From JBGPLJ01 sp963826145 (GTDB taxonomy: Bacteria; Pseudomonadota; Gammaproteobacteria; Steroidobacterales; Steroidobacteraceae): a stretch of 64,000 nt of DNA. A model generated the notes under the pieces. It ran no database searches. It saw only the letters and a program-made list of their open reading frames with translations, and was not told the origin of the DNA. This document shows, piece by piece, positions 18,289 through 26,264 of this stretch. The stretch is taken from assembly GCA_963826145.1 (NCBI GenBank), contig CAWGVW010000002.1, positions 186,001 to 250,000 of the forward strand. The letters are read 5' to 3'. Positions within the stretch are counted from its first letter, which is position 1, and each line of letters starts with the position of its first letter. A program made the position numbers and the translations under genes.

Positions 18289-18723
18289 ATGAAAATTCCA
18301 GTTGCGATGCTTCTCACTCTTGCCGCCACGGCCGCGCTCGCTGCCACCAGCGTTCTCGACCCTGGCGACGGCCGTCAATACCTGCAGTACTGGTGCGGCG
18401 GACAGCAAGTGAATGAGTACGCTCAGGGATTCGATGAGGTGGGCAACTCCCTTGCTGCGGTCAAGGTGACTACACGGTGCTCCACCGGCGGAAGAGGCAC
18501 CAAGCCGCGCACGTACCTCGCCTGCTGGCTCGTGACGTTCGACGGCACAGGCACGATCATGAACCAGGAACCCGTGAACAGCGGCTCCTGGCTTCAGGGC
18601 AAGACACCGCTCTCCTGCGCGCTTGTTCTCGATCCCGCCGCAGCATTCACGCGTGATGGCGGTGCAACACTCACGACTTCACTCATCGGAACCACCTATC
18701 GCGCGGTGCTTCAGACGCCTTGA
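18289..18723 (+). CDS. Small secreted protein of unknown function
   Basis: 144 aa from ATG 18289 (GGAGC upstream), with a clear signal peptide of about 19-20 residues (hydrophobic core LLTLAATAALA). The mature part has four cysteines (YWCGGQQV, TTRCSTGG, LACWLV, LSCALV), possibly two disulfides, and many Gly/Thr, suggesting an extracellular beta-rich fold. I do not recognise the family. The preceding 190 bp (18096-18288) has no gene. Confidence 0.6.
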   Translation: MKIPVAMLLTLAATAALAATSVLDPGDGRQYLQYWCGGQQVNEYAQGFDEVGNSLAAVKVTTRCSTGGRGTKPRTYLACWLVTFDGTGTIMNQEPVNSGSWLQGKTPLSCALVLDPAAAFTRDGGATLTTSLIGTTYRAVLQTP

Positions 18724-18857
18724 GGGCGGGTAGCCCAAGTTTGTTTTCGCGATAAGCCGCACTCCGGTGATATCGCGCGCATACTCTGCGCCCCAACCGA
18801 GTTCCGGTTGAGTTGGTCCGCGCACTCTCGCAGGCCATACCTCAAGGATCAGATGTC

Positions 18858-19319
18858 ATGGACCACTCCTGGAGGGCCCTTGCCAAGGGACCCGCAAGGA
18901 GCATCGTCGAAACGGCGATTGCTTCCGGCAAGCTGACGATGTTCGTCGCCGGCCTCGAAGCGTCGGGACTGATCGAGGTGCTGCGTGCGAAGGGACCCTT
19001 TACCGTCTTCGCGCCGACCGACCGGGCGCTCAACAAGCTCCCGGCCGGAACGTTCGACACGCTGCTCAGGAACACGACGGTACTTCTCGAAGTTCTGAAC
19101 TATCACGTCATAACGGGCAACGTCCCGGCCCGCGACCTGATCATGGGCGACGTGATGACGCTCCAGGGCAGCCCGTTCCTCGCCTCAGCCTCGCCGGACA
19201 TCCGCGTCAACGGATCTCGCGTCACCCGCGCGGACATCGTCGCGACGAACGGCATCATCCATGCCATCGATGCGGTGATGGTGCCGAGGCACTTGCAGCT
19301 GCTCGCGATCGCCGCCTGA
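18858..19319 (+). CDS. Fasciclin (FAS1) domain protein
   Basis: A single-domain FAS1 protein, 153 aa from ATG 18858 (AAGGA upstream). The two conserved FAS1 segments are clear: GPFTVFAPTDRALNKLPAGT and the H-box VLNYHVITGNV, then NGIIHAIDAVMVP at the end. No signal peptide is evident, unlike most bacterial FAS1 proteins, so it may stay cytoplasmic or use a short atypical leader. FAS1 domains mediate adhesion or protein contacts. It lies just upstream of a small heat-shock protein gene on the same strand. Confidence 0.85.
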   Translation: MDHSWRALAKGPARSIVETAIASGKLTMFVAGLEASGLIEVLRAKGPFTVFAPTDRALNKLPAGTFDTLLRNTTVLLEVLNYHVITGNVPARDLIMGDVMTLQGSPFLASASPDIRVNGSRVTRADIVATNGIIHAIDAVMVPRHLQLLAIAA

Positions 19320-19409
19320 CGTTCGCGTCTTAACAATCTAGCTCTTTACTATGCCGCAGCCGCCCCAACATCAGCTGCTCTTCTCGACTCGTATCAATTG
19401 GAGAACATC

Positions 19410-19856
19410 ATGATGAATCTCACGCGATACCAACCCTGGTCGCTGCTCGATCGCTGGCACCCCGAATTCGAACAGCTGTTGCGCAGAAAGACGGAGGCCA
19501 CTGAGCCGGCGATCGGCTATGGCGCCAACTGGACGCCGGCGGTCGACGTGCAGGAAGAGACTGATCGGTTCCTCGTCCGTGCGGATGTGCCCGGCGTCGA
19601 GGTGAAGGACATCGAAATCTCTGCGGAAGATGGCATGCTCACCATTCGCGGCACGCGAGCGGCCGTCGTGCGCTCGGAGAACGACCGCGTCGATTACATC
19701 GAACGCTCGAGCGGCACGTTCATGCGGCGCTTCACGCTGCCGGAGTCGGCCAATCTGGATTCGATCAAGGCACACTGCACGAATGGCGTACTCGAAATCG
19801 AGATCCCCAAGCAAAAGCGAGCCGAGGCCAAGCGCATCAAGGTCACGGTAAACTGA
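19410..19856 (+). CDS. Small heat-shock protein, Hsp20/alpha-crystallin family
   Basis: An ATP-independent holdase chaperone, 148 aa. ATG 19410 follows TTGGAGAAC, a good ribosome site; a second ATG at 19413 is possible. The alpha-crystallin domain covers about residues 45-140 (WTPAVDVQEETDRFLVRADVPGV; FMRRFTLPESANLDSIKAHCTNGVLEIEIPKQ), ending with the usual IPK-type C-terminal anchor motif. A strong terminator hairpin follows 17 bp after the stop, so it is probably the end of a transcription unit. Confidence 0.92.
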   Translation: MMNLTRYQPWSLLDRWHPEFEQLLRRKTEATEPAIGYGANWTPAVDVQEETDRFLVRADVPGVEVKDIEISAEDGMLTIRGTRAAVVRSENDRVDYIERSSGTFMRRFTLPESANLDSIKAHCTNGVLEIEIPKQKRAEAKRIKVTVN

Positions 19857-19872
19857 TCCGCGACATCGCAAC

Positions 19873-19897
19873 AAAGGGCCGTCCTGGACGGCCCTTT
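19873..19897 (+). terminator. Rho-independent-like terminator after hsp20
   Basis: AAAGGGCCGTC and GACGGCCCTTT form a perfect 11-bp stem around CTG, 17 bp after the hsp20 stop. It is symmetrical in A and T tails, so it can act in both directions between this gene and the converging minus-strand gene. Confidence 0.85.
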
Positions 19898-19918
19898 AGC
19901 GGGTTGCGGGCAGCCAAC

Positions 19919-20379
19919 TCAGCTAGCGGCTTCCCGCGCATAGCGGTCCTGGCGAATGAGCCGGAAGTTGCCGTCGCTCAATTCCGTGACCAGCCACTTG
20001 CAGAGGTCCGCGGCGGAACGCTTGATCGCGACTTTCCCGTCGGCTCTTCTTTTCCTCGCAGATGAGTCCACGAACGACTTTGCCGACGTTGCCCGGCGAG
20101 GATTTCCAGCAGCCGCTCCGCCTTGGCTACCTGGGCGCCGTCGGATGCTCCGATCCACTCACGCGCCGGGATGTCGCAGAACGCGGTGTTCGACGGGCCG
20201 ACCGACATGCAGACATCCCACAGCGTAATGACAGGCACGCCTTCTGCGTTGACAACTCCCCATTCCATGGATCGGGATTTTTCGACGGCGCAACCCAGCA
20301 TCTGCAGATTTGCGTAGGCTGCACGGGCGGGAGCAAGCATCAGGAGGTCGCGTATTCTGGTCGGCATATCGACGTTCAT
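19919..20379 (-). CDS. Hypothetical protein, frameshifted
   Basis: I do not recognise this protein. The N-terminal part (ATG 20379 to about 20090) is a plausible globular sequence (PARAAYANLQMLGCAVEKSRSMEWGVV; ITLWDVCMSVGP; AKAERLLEIL). The frame then drifts into low-quality sequence, and the coding signal resumes in another frame (VAIKRSAADLCKWLVTELSDGNFRLIRQ) to the stop at 19919. One indel at about 20060-20100 would join them into about 153 aa. It converges on hsp20 across a shared terminator. Confidence 0.45.
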
Positions 20380-20430
20380 ACCGCACAAGATACATCGAAC
20401 GGGGCTCGTCGGTTGAAGTGATTGACGAAT

Positions 20431-21681
20431 TCACGAAACTGCGGTCGCTGGCTGCTGTTCCTCGCCGAGCTCCCCCTCCCATTTCGAGACCACCGCGGTC
20501 GCAATGCTGTTCCCGATCACGTTCGTCGCCGAGCGGCCCATGTCGAGGAAGTGATCGACTCCGAGGAGAAGCAGCAGGCCTGCTTCGGGAATGTTGAACT
20601 GCGAAAGCGTCGCAGCAATGACCACGAGCGATGCGCGCGGCACACCGGCAATGCCCTTGGAGGTCAGGAGCAGGATGCCGACCATGACGATCTGCTGGCC
20701 GACGGAGATCTCGATGCCATAGACCTGCGCGATGAACATCACGGCAAAGGTGCAGTACATCATCGAGCCGTCGAGGTTGAACGAGTAGCCGACGGGCAGC
20801 ACGAAGCTCGCGATGCGATTGCTGCAGCCGAAGCGCTCAAGCTCCTCGAGCGTCTTCGGATAGGCCGCTTCCGAGCTCGCAGTCGAAAACGCAAGCAGCA
20901 CCGGCTCGCGCATGCGGCGGATGAGCCGCAGTACCGCGGGACCGAGGAATACCCAGCCGAGGGCGATCAACACGATCCACAGAAGCAGGATGCCGAGATA
21001 GAACTCGCCCATGAATATGCCGTACACCTTGATGATGCCAAGGCCCTCCTTCGCGATCGTGCTCGCGAGCGCGCCGAACACCGCGAGTGGCGCGAGCAGC
21101 ATCACGTAGCCCGTCACCTTGAGCATGATGTGACCGACCGCATCAAGCACACTGATTACGCTTTTCGCGCGTTCACCGAGCGCCGCGGCTGCGGAGCCGA
21201 AGAAGAGCGAAAAGACGACGATCTGCAGGATTTCGTTGCGCGACATCGCGTCGATGACGCTGGTCGGGAACGTATGCGAAAGAAATCCCTCGACGGTGAG
21301 GCCCGTTGCCTGCACGCCCGAAGACGCGTCCGTCGCGGGAATCGGCAGGTGCATCGCCTTGCCCGGCTCGAGGAAGCCGACCAGGAGCAGTCCAAGCGTC
21401 AGCGAAACGATCGCGGCGAAGATGAACCAGCCGAGCGCTTTGCCGCCGATGCGGCCTATCGTCACGATATCGCCCATCTTCGCAATGCCGACCACCAGGG
21501 TACAGAACACCAATGGCGCGATGATCATCTTGATGAGACGCAGGAACGTCGTCGGCAGGAGCGCCGTGACCTTGGAAAATTCCGCACTATCCCCTGGATA
21601 GGATGCGTAGCACACGTAACCGGCGATGATGCCGAGAACAAGCCCGAGAACGATGAATCGGGTCAGGCGGGTGGACGGCAT
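20431..21681 (-). CDS. Dicarboxylate/amino-acid:cation symporter (DctA/GltP family)
   Basis: A sodium- or proton-coupled carrier for C4-dicarboxylates or glutamate/aspartate, 416 aa, in the inner membrane. It has the SDF-family layout of eight helices and two re-entrant hairpins. Visible signatures are the Ser-rich hairpin FSTASSEAAYPKTLEELERFG, the NLDGSMMY motif in TM7 (usual NxDGT), and the C-terminal hairpin LLTSKGIAGVPRASLVV with the substrate-binding region LGVDHFLDMGRSATNVIGN. Dicarboxylate and glutamate carriers share these features, so the substrate is uncertain. The next gene upstream on this strand is the diiron protein, 96 bp away and separated by a palindromic repeat. Confidence 0.9.
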   Translation of the reverse strand: MPSTRLTRFIVLGLVLGIIAGYVCYASYPGDSAEFSKVTALLPTTFLRLIKMIIAPLVFCTLVVGIAKMGDIVTIGRIGGKALGWFIFAAIVSLTLGLLLVGFLEPGKAMHLPIPATDASSGVQATGLTVEGFLSHTFPTSVIDAMSRNEILQIVVFSLFFGSAAAALGERAKSVISVLDAVGHIMLKVTGYVMLLAPLAVFGALASTIAKEGLGIIKVYGIFMGEFYLGILLLWIVLIALGWVFLGPAVLRLIRRMREPVLLAFSTASSEAAYPKTLEELERFGCSNRIASFVLPVGYSFNLDGSMMYCTFAVMFIAQVYGIEISVGQQIVMVGILLLTSKGIAGVPRASLVVIAATLSQFNIPEAGLLLLLGVDHFLDMGRSATNVIGNSIATAVVSKWEGELGEEQQPATAVS

Positions 21682-21740
21682 TGAGCGGTTGTCCTGTCGC
21701 GGCGGCCAAATGGCACGACAGGGTTGAGCTTATCGGAGTT

Positions 21741-21769
21741 GGGGTCAGACCCCAAAAGGGTCTGACCCC
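21741..21769. repeat. Inverted pair of GGGGTCAGACCC repeats
   Basis: GGGGTCAGACCC and its exact complement GGGTCTGACCCC are separated by CAAAA, a 12-bp perfect hairpin just after the diiron gene. The same 13-mer GGGGTCAGACCCC occurs as a direct pair at 47089-47119. It is a dispersed intergenic palindrome that may also work as a terminator. Confidence 0.75.
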
Positions 21770-21777
21770 GACCGCAG

Positions 21778-22746
21778 TCACGCTCCAAGAATCGGCGCAA
21801 GCGCGGCGCCGATGCGCTCTGCCTGCGGCAGGCTGATGAGCTTCCCGAGCACGTCCTGAAAGTGCGGGTGCTCGACGCCGGACCCGATGTACTGCCAGCG
21901 GTACGCACGAAGCAGCGCGGCGCTGAGACTGCGGCACTCTTCGTTGGTGAACGGGCGGCCGACGATCGCGGCGAAATACTCGGCATCCGCCGCGGACTGG
22001 CCCTGCAGCATGCCATCGATGGCGGCGACCAGCTCGATCAGGTCGTTGACGGCGCGGTCGCGTTCTGCCGGACCCAGCTTCGCGTCTTCGCGCAGCCACT
22101 CGAGCTCGTCGAGCATCGCGTGCTGGCACTCTTCCTGCCAGTGGTACATGAAGACATCCTTCCAGAGCGGGGAGATGTCCGCCTCGTCCTGCATGCTCTG
22201 GGTGTAGTGCTGCTGCGTGTAGAGCTCGATGCAGCAGGTAAGACCGAGCACGGCCCACGTCGACTTGCTGAGCACCGCGGCGGCGACCGCGTTCGGCTCG
22301 GCTACGGAGCGGTAGCCTGCCGGCATGACGGCGGCCATCAGTGCCTCGATTCTCCGGAAGAGTTCCTGGTGCTTCAGTTCTTCGTCGCTGAAACGGATGA
22401 GCGCCTCGAGCGCCGTCTGGTCCTCGAACCAATGGTCGCGGCTGATCTCGAGCACCTTAGCATTGACGAAGCGCTCGACGACGCCGAAGAGATTCGCGTA
22501 GGTGCGGCCCTGCACCTGTGTAAGGAGCCGCCGCTCCGCGGCATTCAGGAACGCGATCTCATCGACCTGGGACAATCCGTTCGGCAGGAAGCGCTTCGAC
22601 AGGTCGAACTTCCGGCCGCGGATCACGTCGGCATCGATATCCCAGCGCAAGCGCTTCGATGCCTTGATGCACCGCGCATAGCGGGCGGTGGCGGCGGGCT
22701 TGCGGGCGTCGATGGCACGTTCTACGACAACGGCTTCGGCATTCAT
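21778..22746 (-). CDS. Ferritin-like diiron protein (putative oxygenase)
   Basis: A 322-aa four-helix-bundle protein with paired metal motifs: an early glutamate (E71 or E91), D-E-E-L-K-H (E123-x2-H126), CCIEL (E174) and EECQH (E206-x2-H209). This E/ExxH plus E/ExxH pattern defines a non-heme diiron site as in ferritin-like oxygenases and AurF-type N-oxygenases. ATG 22746 is preferred over the longer frame to 22803. The gene is divergent from a LuxR-type alpha/beta-hydrolase regulator, and two similar CGGG-N9-CCCG elements lie between them, so that regulator probably controls it. Substrate unknown; a stress or lipid-modifying role is possible. Confidence 0.75.
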   Translation of the reverse strand: MNAEAVVVERAIDARKPAATARYARCIKASKRLRWDIDADVIRGRKFDLSKRFLPNGLSQVDEIAFLNAAERRLLTQVQGRTYANLFGVVERFVNAKVLEISRDHWFEDQTALEALIRFSDEELKHQELFRRIEALMAAVMPAGYRSVAEPNAVAAAVLSKSTWAVLGLTCCIELYTQQHYTQSMQDEADISPLWKDVFMYHWQEECQHAMLDELEWLREDAKLGPAERDRAVNDLIELVAAIDGMLQGQSAADAEYFAAIVGRPFTNEECRSLSAALLRAYRWQYIGSGVEHPHFQDVLGKLISLPQAERIGAALAPILGA

Positions 22747-22813
22747 GGTTTCTCTCCCTGTGTTGTGGGTGCGTCGAGGGGGCGCATCATCCCGGGCGGG
22801 CACGTCATGAAAT

Positions 22814-22831
22814 ACGGGAAGAATGTCCCGT
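22814..22831. promoter_or_regulatory. Operator-like palindrome, copy 1
   Basis: ACGGGA-AGAATG-TCCCGT, perfect 6-bp arms around 6 bp. It matches a second element at 22856-22874 with consensus CGGGRAGRATNGTCCCG, 42 bp away (about four helical turns), in the divergent region between the diiron gene and the LuxR-hydrolase gene. Confidence 0.6.
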
Positions 22832-22855
22832 CGCGAGGCACGCGAGCCGCAAAGG

Positions 22856-22874
22856 TCGGGGAGGATTGTCCCGA
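22856..22874. promoter_or_regulatory. Operator-like palindrome, copy 2
   Basis: TCGGG-N9-CCCGA, closely matching copy 1 over its whole length. The spacing places both copies on the same face of the helix, as expected for cooperative dimers of a regulator such as the adjacent LuxR-type protein. Confidence 0.6.
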
Positions 22875-22944
22875 CGTGACGGGTGCGGGAAGTGGGCAGC
22901 CTCGCACGGCGCGGTTAGACTCTGCGCGAAGAGGGCCCCGCCGG

Positions 22945-24006
22945 ATGCACCAGTCGATTCGCTATTTGAAGACGCGCGATGGCGTGCGGCTCGCGTGGGC
23001 GACCTCCGGTGAAGGCCCGCCGCTCATCAAGGCCGCCACGTGGCTCACGCACCTCAACTACGACCTCGAAAGCCCGGTGTGGCGCCACTGGATCGAGTTC
23101 CTGTCGAGCCGGCATCTCCTCATCCGCTATGACGAGCGCGGCTGCGGAATGTCGGACTGGGACGTGAAGGACCTGTCTCCTGCCCGCTGGATCGACGATC
23201 TCGAGGACGTCATCGACGGCAGCAACCCGGAAGGGCCATTCGTGCTGCTCGGAATTTCGCAGGGCGTGGCCGCTGCGATCGGTTACGCCGTGCGCAATCC
23301 CGAGCGCGTCTCGCGACTCATTCTCTATGGCGGTTTTCCGGTGGGCTGGGCGCATCGGGAAGACCTCGACGGTGCGCGCCGCTATCGCGCGATGATCGAG
23401 CTCGCACGTCTCGGCTGGGGCAGCGACAATCCGGTCTTCCGCCAGCTATTTACGGCGCACTTCGTGCCGGACGCGAACCCCGAACAGATCGGCTGGTTCA
23501 ACGAACTCTGCCGGCGCACGACGACTCCCGAAAATGCGACGAAACTCCTCATGGCGCGGCTGGAAGTGAACGTGCGCGAATTGTTGCCGCAGGTCACGGT
23601 GCCGACGCTCGTCATTCATGCGACGAACGACCAGACGGTTCCGTTCTCCTCCGGCCGGATGCTTGCGACGGAAATTCCGAACGCCGAGTTCGTGCAGCTC
23701 GACTCGCGCAATCACATCCTGCTCGAGCACGAGCCGGCTTGGGTGGTCTTCAAGGAAGCCGTGCTCGCCTTTACCGGCGCGCCCGCCATCGGCGCCGCGG
23801 ACCCGCTGTTCACGGCACTATCGAGTCGCGAAGCCGAGATCCTCGCGGCGCTCGTCGCTGGGCGCAGCAACACCGAGATCGGCGCCGCGCTTTTCATCAG
23901 CGAAAAGACCGTCCGCAATTCGCTCACGCGAATCTTCGAGAAGCTCGGCGTGAAAACACGCACGCAGGCAGCTGTCCTCGCGCGCGATCGCGGCTTCCAG
24001 AAATAG
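22945..24006 (+). CDS. Alpha/beta-hydrolase - LuxR HTH fusion regulator
   Basis: A 353-aa protein: an alpha/beta-hydrolase domain (about 1-280) with nucleophile elbow GISQG (Ser105), RYDERGCGMS, the acid HATNDQTVP and the His LDSRNHILLEHEP, then a LuxR-type HTH (about 290-350: LSSREAEILAALVAGRSNTEIGAALFISEKTVRNSLTRIFEKLGV). The hydrolase domain probably senses or cleaves a small ester or lactone and gates DNA binding. ATG 22945 is chosen because domain similarity begins there; the reading frame is open far upstream only because it runs antisense to the diiron gene. Tandem palindromes lie 70-130 bp upstream, suggesting autoregulation and control of the divergent diiron gene. Confidence 0.85.
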   Translation: MHQSIRYLKTRDGVRLAWATSGEGPPLIKAATWLTHLNYDLESPVWRHWIEFLSSRHLLIRYDERGCGMSDWDVKDLSPARWIDDLEDVIDGSNPEGPFVLLGISQGVAAAIGYAVRNPERVSRLILYGGFPVGWAHREDLDGARRYRAMIELARLGWGSDNPVFRQLFTAHFVPDANPEQIGWFNELCRRTTTPENATKLLMARLEVNVRELLPQVTVPTLVIHATNDQTVPFSSGRMLATEIPNAEFVQLDSRNHILLEHEPAWVVFKEAVLAFTGAPAIGAADPLFTALSSREAEILAALVAGRSNTEIGAALFISEKTVRNSLTRIFEKLGVKTRTQAAVLARDRGFQK

Positions 24007-24042
24007 ATGTGGACGTACCCCAATCAATGGGCGGAGCACTCC

Positions 24043-24456
24043 ATGACGACACTGAAACCCCGGAACTGGCTATGGACAGCGGCTCTGGCCGCGCTCGCAG
24101 CTACCGCTTCCGCTACTCCCGTCTTCGATCGCGAACGAACGGTCGAACTTGCCACGACCCTTATTCGCGCCGAATTTGCAAAGCACCCTGCAGCGGCCAT
24201 TCCCGGCGTCGACTTCGATCATCCGGCCGTCGCAGCGGTCCATGCGGGCTCCGGGCGCGAGTTCGTTTTCGTGAGCTTCGCCTCGACGTTCGCGAGATGG
24301 GGCGCCTATGCCATTTTTGAACTGTGCGGCACACCCGCCCGCGCCGTTCCCGATGGTTATGGCAAGGTGATCGATATCGGCGATTTTCGGGATGCCGTGT
24401 CGCGGATCGGGCCAGCGACGAAGCTCGCGCTGCCGGACGCCTGCAAGGCCAGCTGA
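24043..24456 (+). CDS. Small secreted protein of unknown function
   Basis: 137 aa from ATG 24043 (GGAGC upstream), with an N-terminal signal segment (TAALAALAATASA) and a mature domain of about 110 residues that I do not recognise (VELATTLIRAEFAKHP; VHAGSGREFVFVSFASTFARWGAYAIFELC; GKVIDIGDFRDAVSRIG). Two cysteines could pair. It starts 36 bp after the LuxR-hydrolase stop, so it may belong to that transcription unit. Confidence 0.55.
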   Translation: MTTLKPRNWLWTAALAALAATASATPVFDRERTVELATTLIRAEFAKHPAAAIPGVDFDHPAVAAVHAGSGREFVFVSFASTFARWGAYAIFELCGTPARAVPDGYGKVIDIGDFRDAVSRIGPATKLALPDACKAS

Positions 24457-24533
24457 GCGAAAGCGCGTGCCTGACTAAATCTTCAGGCGATCTTCAGTAA
24501 CGCCCGAACGCCGCCCGCCTATCATCGCGGCCG

Positions 24534-26252
24534 ATGACAAAGCGCCTCGCACCGTTTGCATTCGTTCGCGATCTCGCGACCCGCTGGGACGTGATCGCGA
24601 TCGTCCTCGTGATAGGCCTGGTGGCCTTTCTCGGCGAGGCAAGCCATGGACTCCTGGCGCCCCTGACGAAACTCCAAGCGACGCCCCTCTCGCTCGACCC
24701 CTCGCACCTCCCTGAGTACGCCGCGCGCACGACGCTGCGGATGTTCGCGGCGCTTGGACTGTCGCTCGTCTTTACGCTCACCTACGCGACCTGGGCCGCC
24801 AAGAGCCAGCGCGCGGGGCGCATCCTGATTCCGATTCTCGACATTCTGCAGTCGGTGCCCATCCTGGGATTCATTTCCATCACGGTGGCGTTCTTCATGT
24901 CGCTGGTGCCGGGGCGCGTGCTAGGTGCCGAACTCGCGGCAATCTTCGCGATCTTTACCAGCCAGGCCTGGAACATGGCCTTCAGCTTCTACCAGTCATT
25001 GCGTACCGTGCCGGCCGAGCTCACCGAGGCCGCCGAGAGCTTTCAACTGTCGCCTTGGATGCGCTTCTGGCAGCTGGAGGTCCCGTTCGGGCTGCCGGCG
25101 CTCATCTGGAATATGATGATGTCGATGTCGGGCGGCTGGTTCTTCGTGGTCGCCTCCGAATCGATCAGCGTCGGCCATACGGCCGTGACGCTGCCGGGCA
25201 TCGGCTCCTACATCGCTCTCGCCATCGTCGAGCGCAATCTCACCGCCATCGGCTGGGCGATCGTGACGATGCTGGTTGTCATCCTGCTCTACGATCAACT
25301 CGTCTTCCGGCCACTGGTCGCGTGGGTCGACCGGCTGCGCTTCGAGCAGGACCCGAGCGGGTTGACCCCACGCTCCTGGGCGCTGACGGTGATGCAGCGT
25401 TCTCGCCTGATCTCTGCAGTTACCAGCGCGTTTTACGCAGCGGTGCGCTGGACGAGCTGGGCGATGCCGATCGGGTCCCGCGCCGTGTCGACGGCGAGCG
25501 TGCCGGCACGCCACAACGATTGGTTATGGACCATTGCAATCGCCGTGCTGGTGGGGCTGGCACTCTGGTACGGGGCGCGCGGGCTGATCGCGCAAACCTC
25601 GGTCAGCGAAGCGGCCGCAGTTGCGGAACTCGCACTGCTGACGATGTTGCGCGTGTTCGTGCTCATCGCGATCGCGAGCCTGGTGTGGGTGCCCATCGGC
25701 GTCTGGGTGGGGTTGCGCCCGCGCGCCCGCGAGATCGTGCAGCCGATTGCGCAGTTTCTCGCGGCGTTCCCGGCGAACCTGCTCTTCCCCCTGGCCGTCT
25801 ACGGCATCGTCGCCTGGCAATTGAATCCCGATGTGTGGCTGAGCCCGCTCATGATCCTCGGGACCCAGTGGTACATCCTCTTCAACGTCATCGCGGGCGC
25901 ATCCGCGATCCCGGGGGAATTGCGCTTCGCGGCCGAGAATTTCAACGTCACCGGATGGCTATGGTGGCGCCGCGTGGCGCTGCCCGCCGTCATTCCCTAC
26001 TACGTCACCGGCGCGATCACCGCTTCGGGTGGATCCTGGAACGCGGCAATCGTCGCGGAACTCGTCACCTGGGGCACGACCCAGGTGAAGGCCCAGGGAC
26101 TCGGCGCCTATATCGCCGACGCCACCGCCGCCGGAGATTTTCACCGCATCGTCCTCGGCATCGCGACGATGAGCATCTTCGTCGTCACGATCAACCGATT
26201 CTTCTGGCGGCCCTTGTACTACTACGCCGAGCGCAAGTTTCGTCTCGGCTGA
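24534..26252 (+). CDS. ABC transporter permease, internally duplicated
   Basis: A 572-aa inner-membrane protein made of two BPD-type permease domains in tandem, each with the EAA-type loop: EAAESFQLSPWMRFWQLEVPFGLPALIW in the first half and FAAENFNVTGWLWWRRVALPAVIPYYV in the second. Duplicated permeases of this kind belong to the NitT/TauT-like anion transporters (COG4986). Because both halves are in one chain, a single gene supplies the whole channel. It is followed 12 bp later by its ATPase. No substrate-binding protein gene is present in the window, so the transported ligand is unknown. Confidence 0.88.
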   Translation: MTKRLAPFAFVRDLATRWDVIAIVLVIGLVAFLGEASHGLLAPLTKLQATPLSLDPSHLPEYAARTTLRMFAALGLSLVFTLTYATWAAKSQRAGRILIPILDILQSVPILGFISITVAFFMSLVPGRVLGAELAAIFAIFTSQAWNMAFSFYQSLRTVPAELTEAAESFQLSPWMRFWQLEVPFGLPALIWNMMMSMSGGWFFVVASESISVGHTAVTLPGIGSYIALAIVERNLTAIGWAIVTMLVVILLYDQLVFRPLVAWVDRLRFEQDPSGLTPRSWALTVMQRSRLISAVTSAFYAAVRWTSWAMPIGSRAVSTASVPARHNDWLWTIAIAVLVGLALWYGARGLIAQTSVSEAAAVAELALLTMLRVFVLIAIASLVWVPIGVWVGLRPRAREIVQPIAQFLAAFPANLLFPLAVYGIVAWQLNPDVWLSPLMILGTQWYILFNVIAGASAIPGELRFAAENFNVTGWLWWRRVALPAVIPYYVTGAITASGGSWNAAIVAELVTWGTTQVKAQGLGAYIADATAAGDFHRIVLGIATMSIFVVTINRFFWRPLYYYAERKFRLG

Positions 26253-26264
26253 CAGGATCGACCC

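Noticed and set aside
20422..21684. 420-codon plus-strand ORF antisense to the DctA-like carrier
   Set aside because: Arg/Glu/His-rich composition, no domain signal, and exact overlap with a well-supported minus-strand carrier gene; it is a shadow of GC-rich coding.
21862..22944. Long 5' extension of the LuxR-hydrolase reading frame
   Set aside because: The extension is antisense to the diiron gene and crosses the operator region; family similarity starts at 22945.
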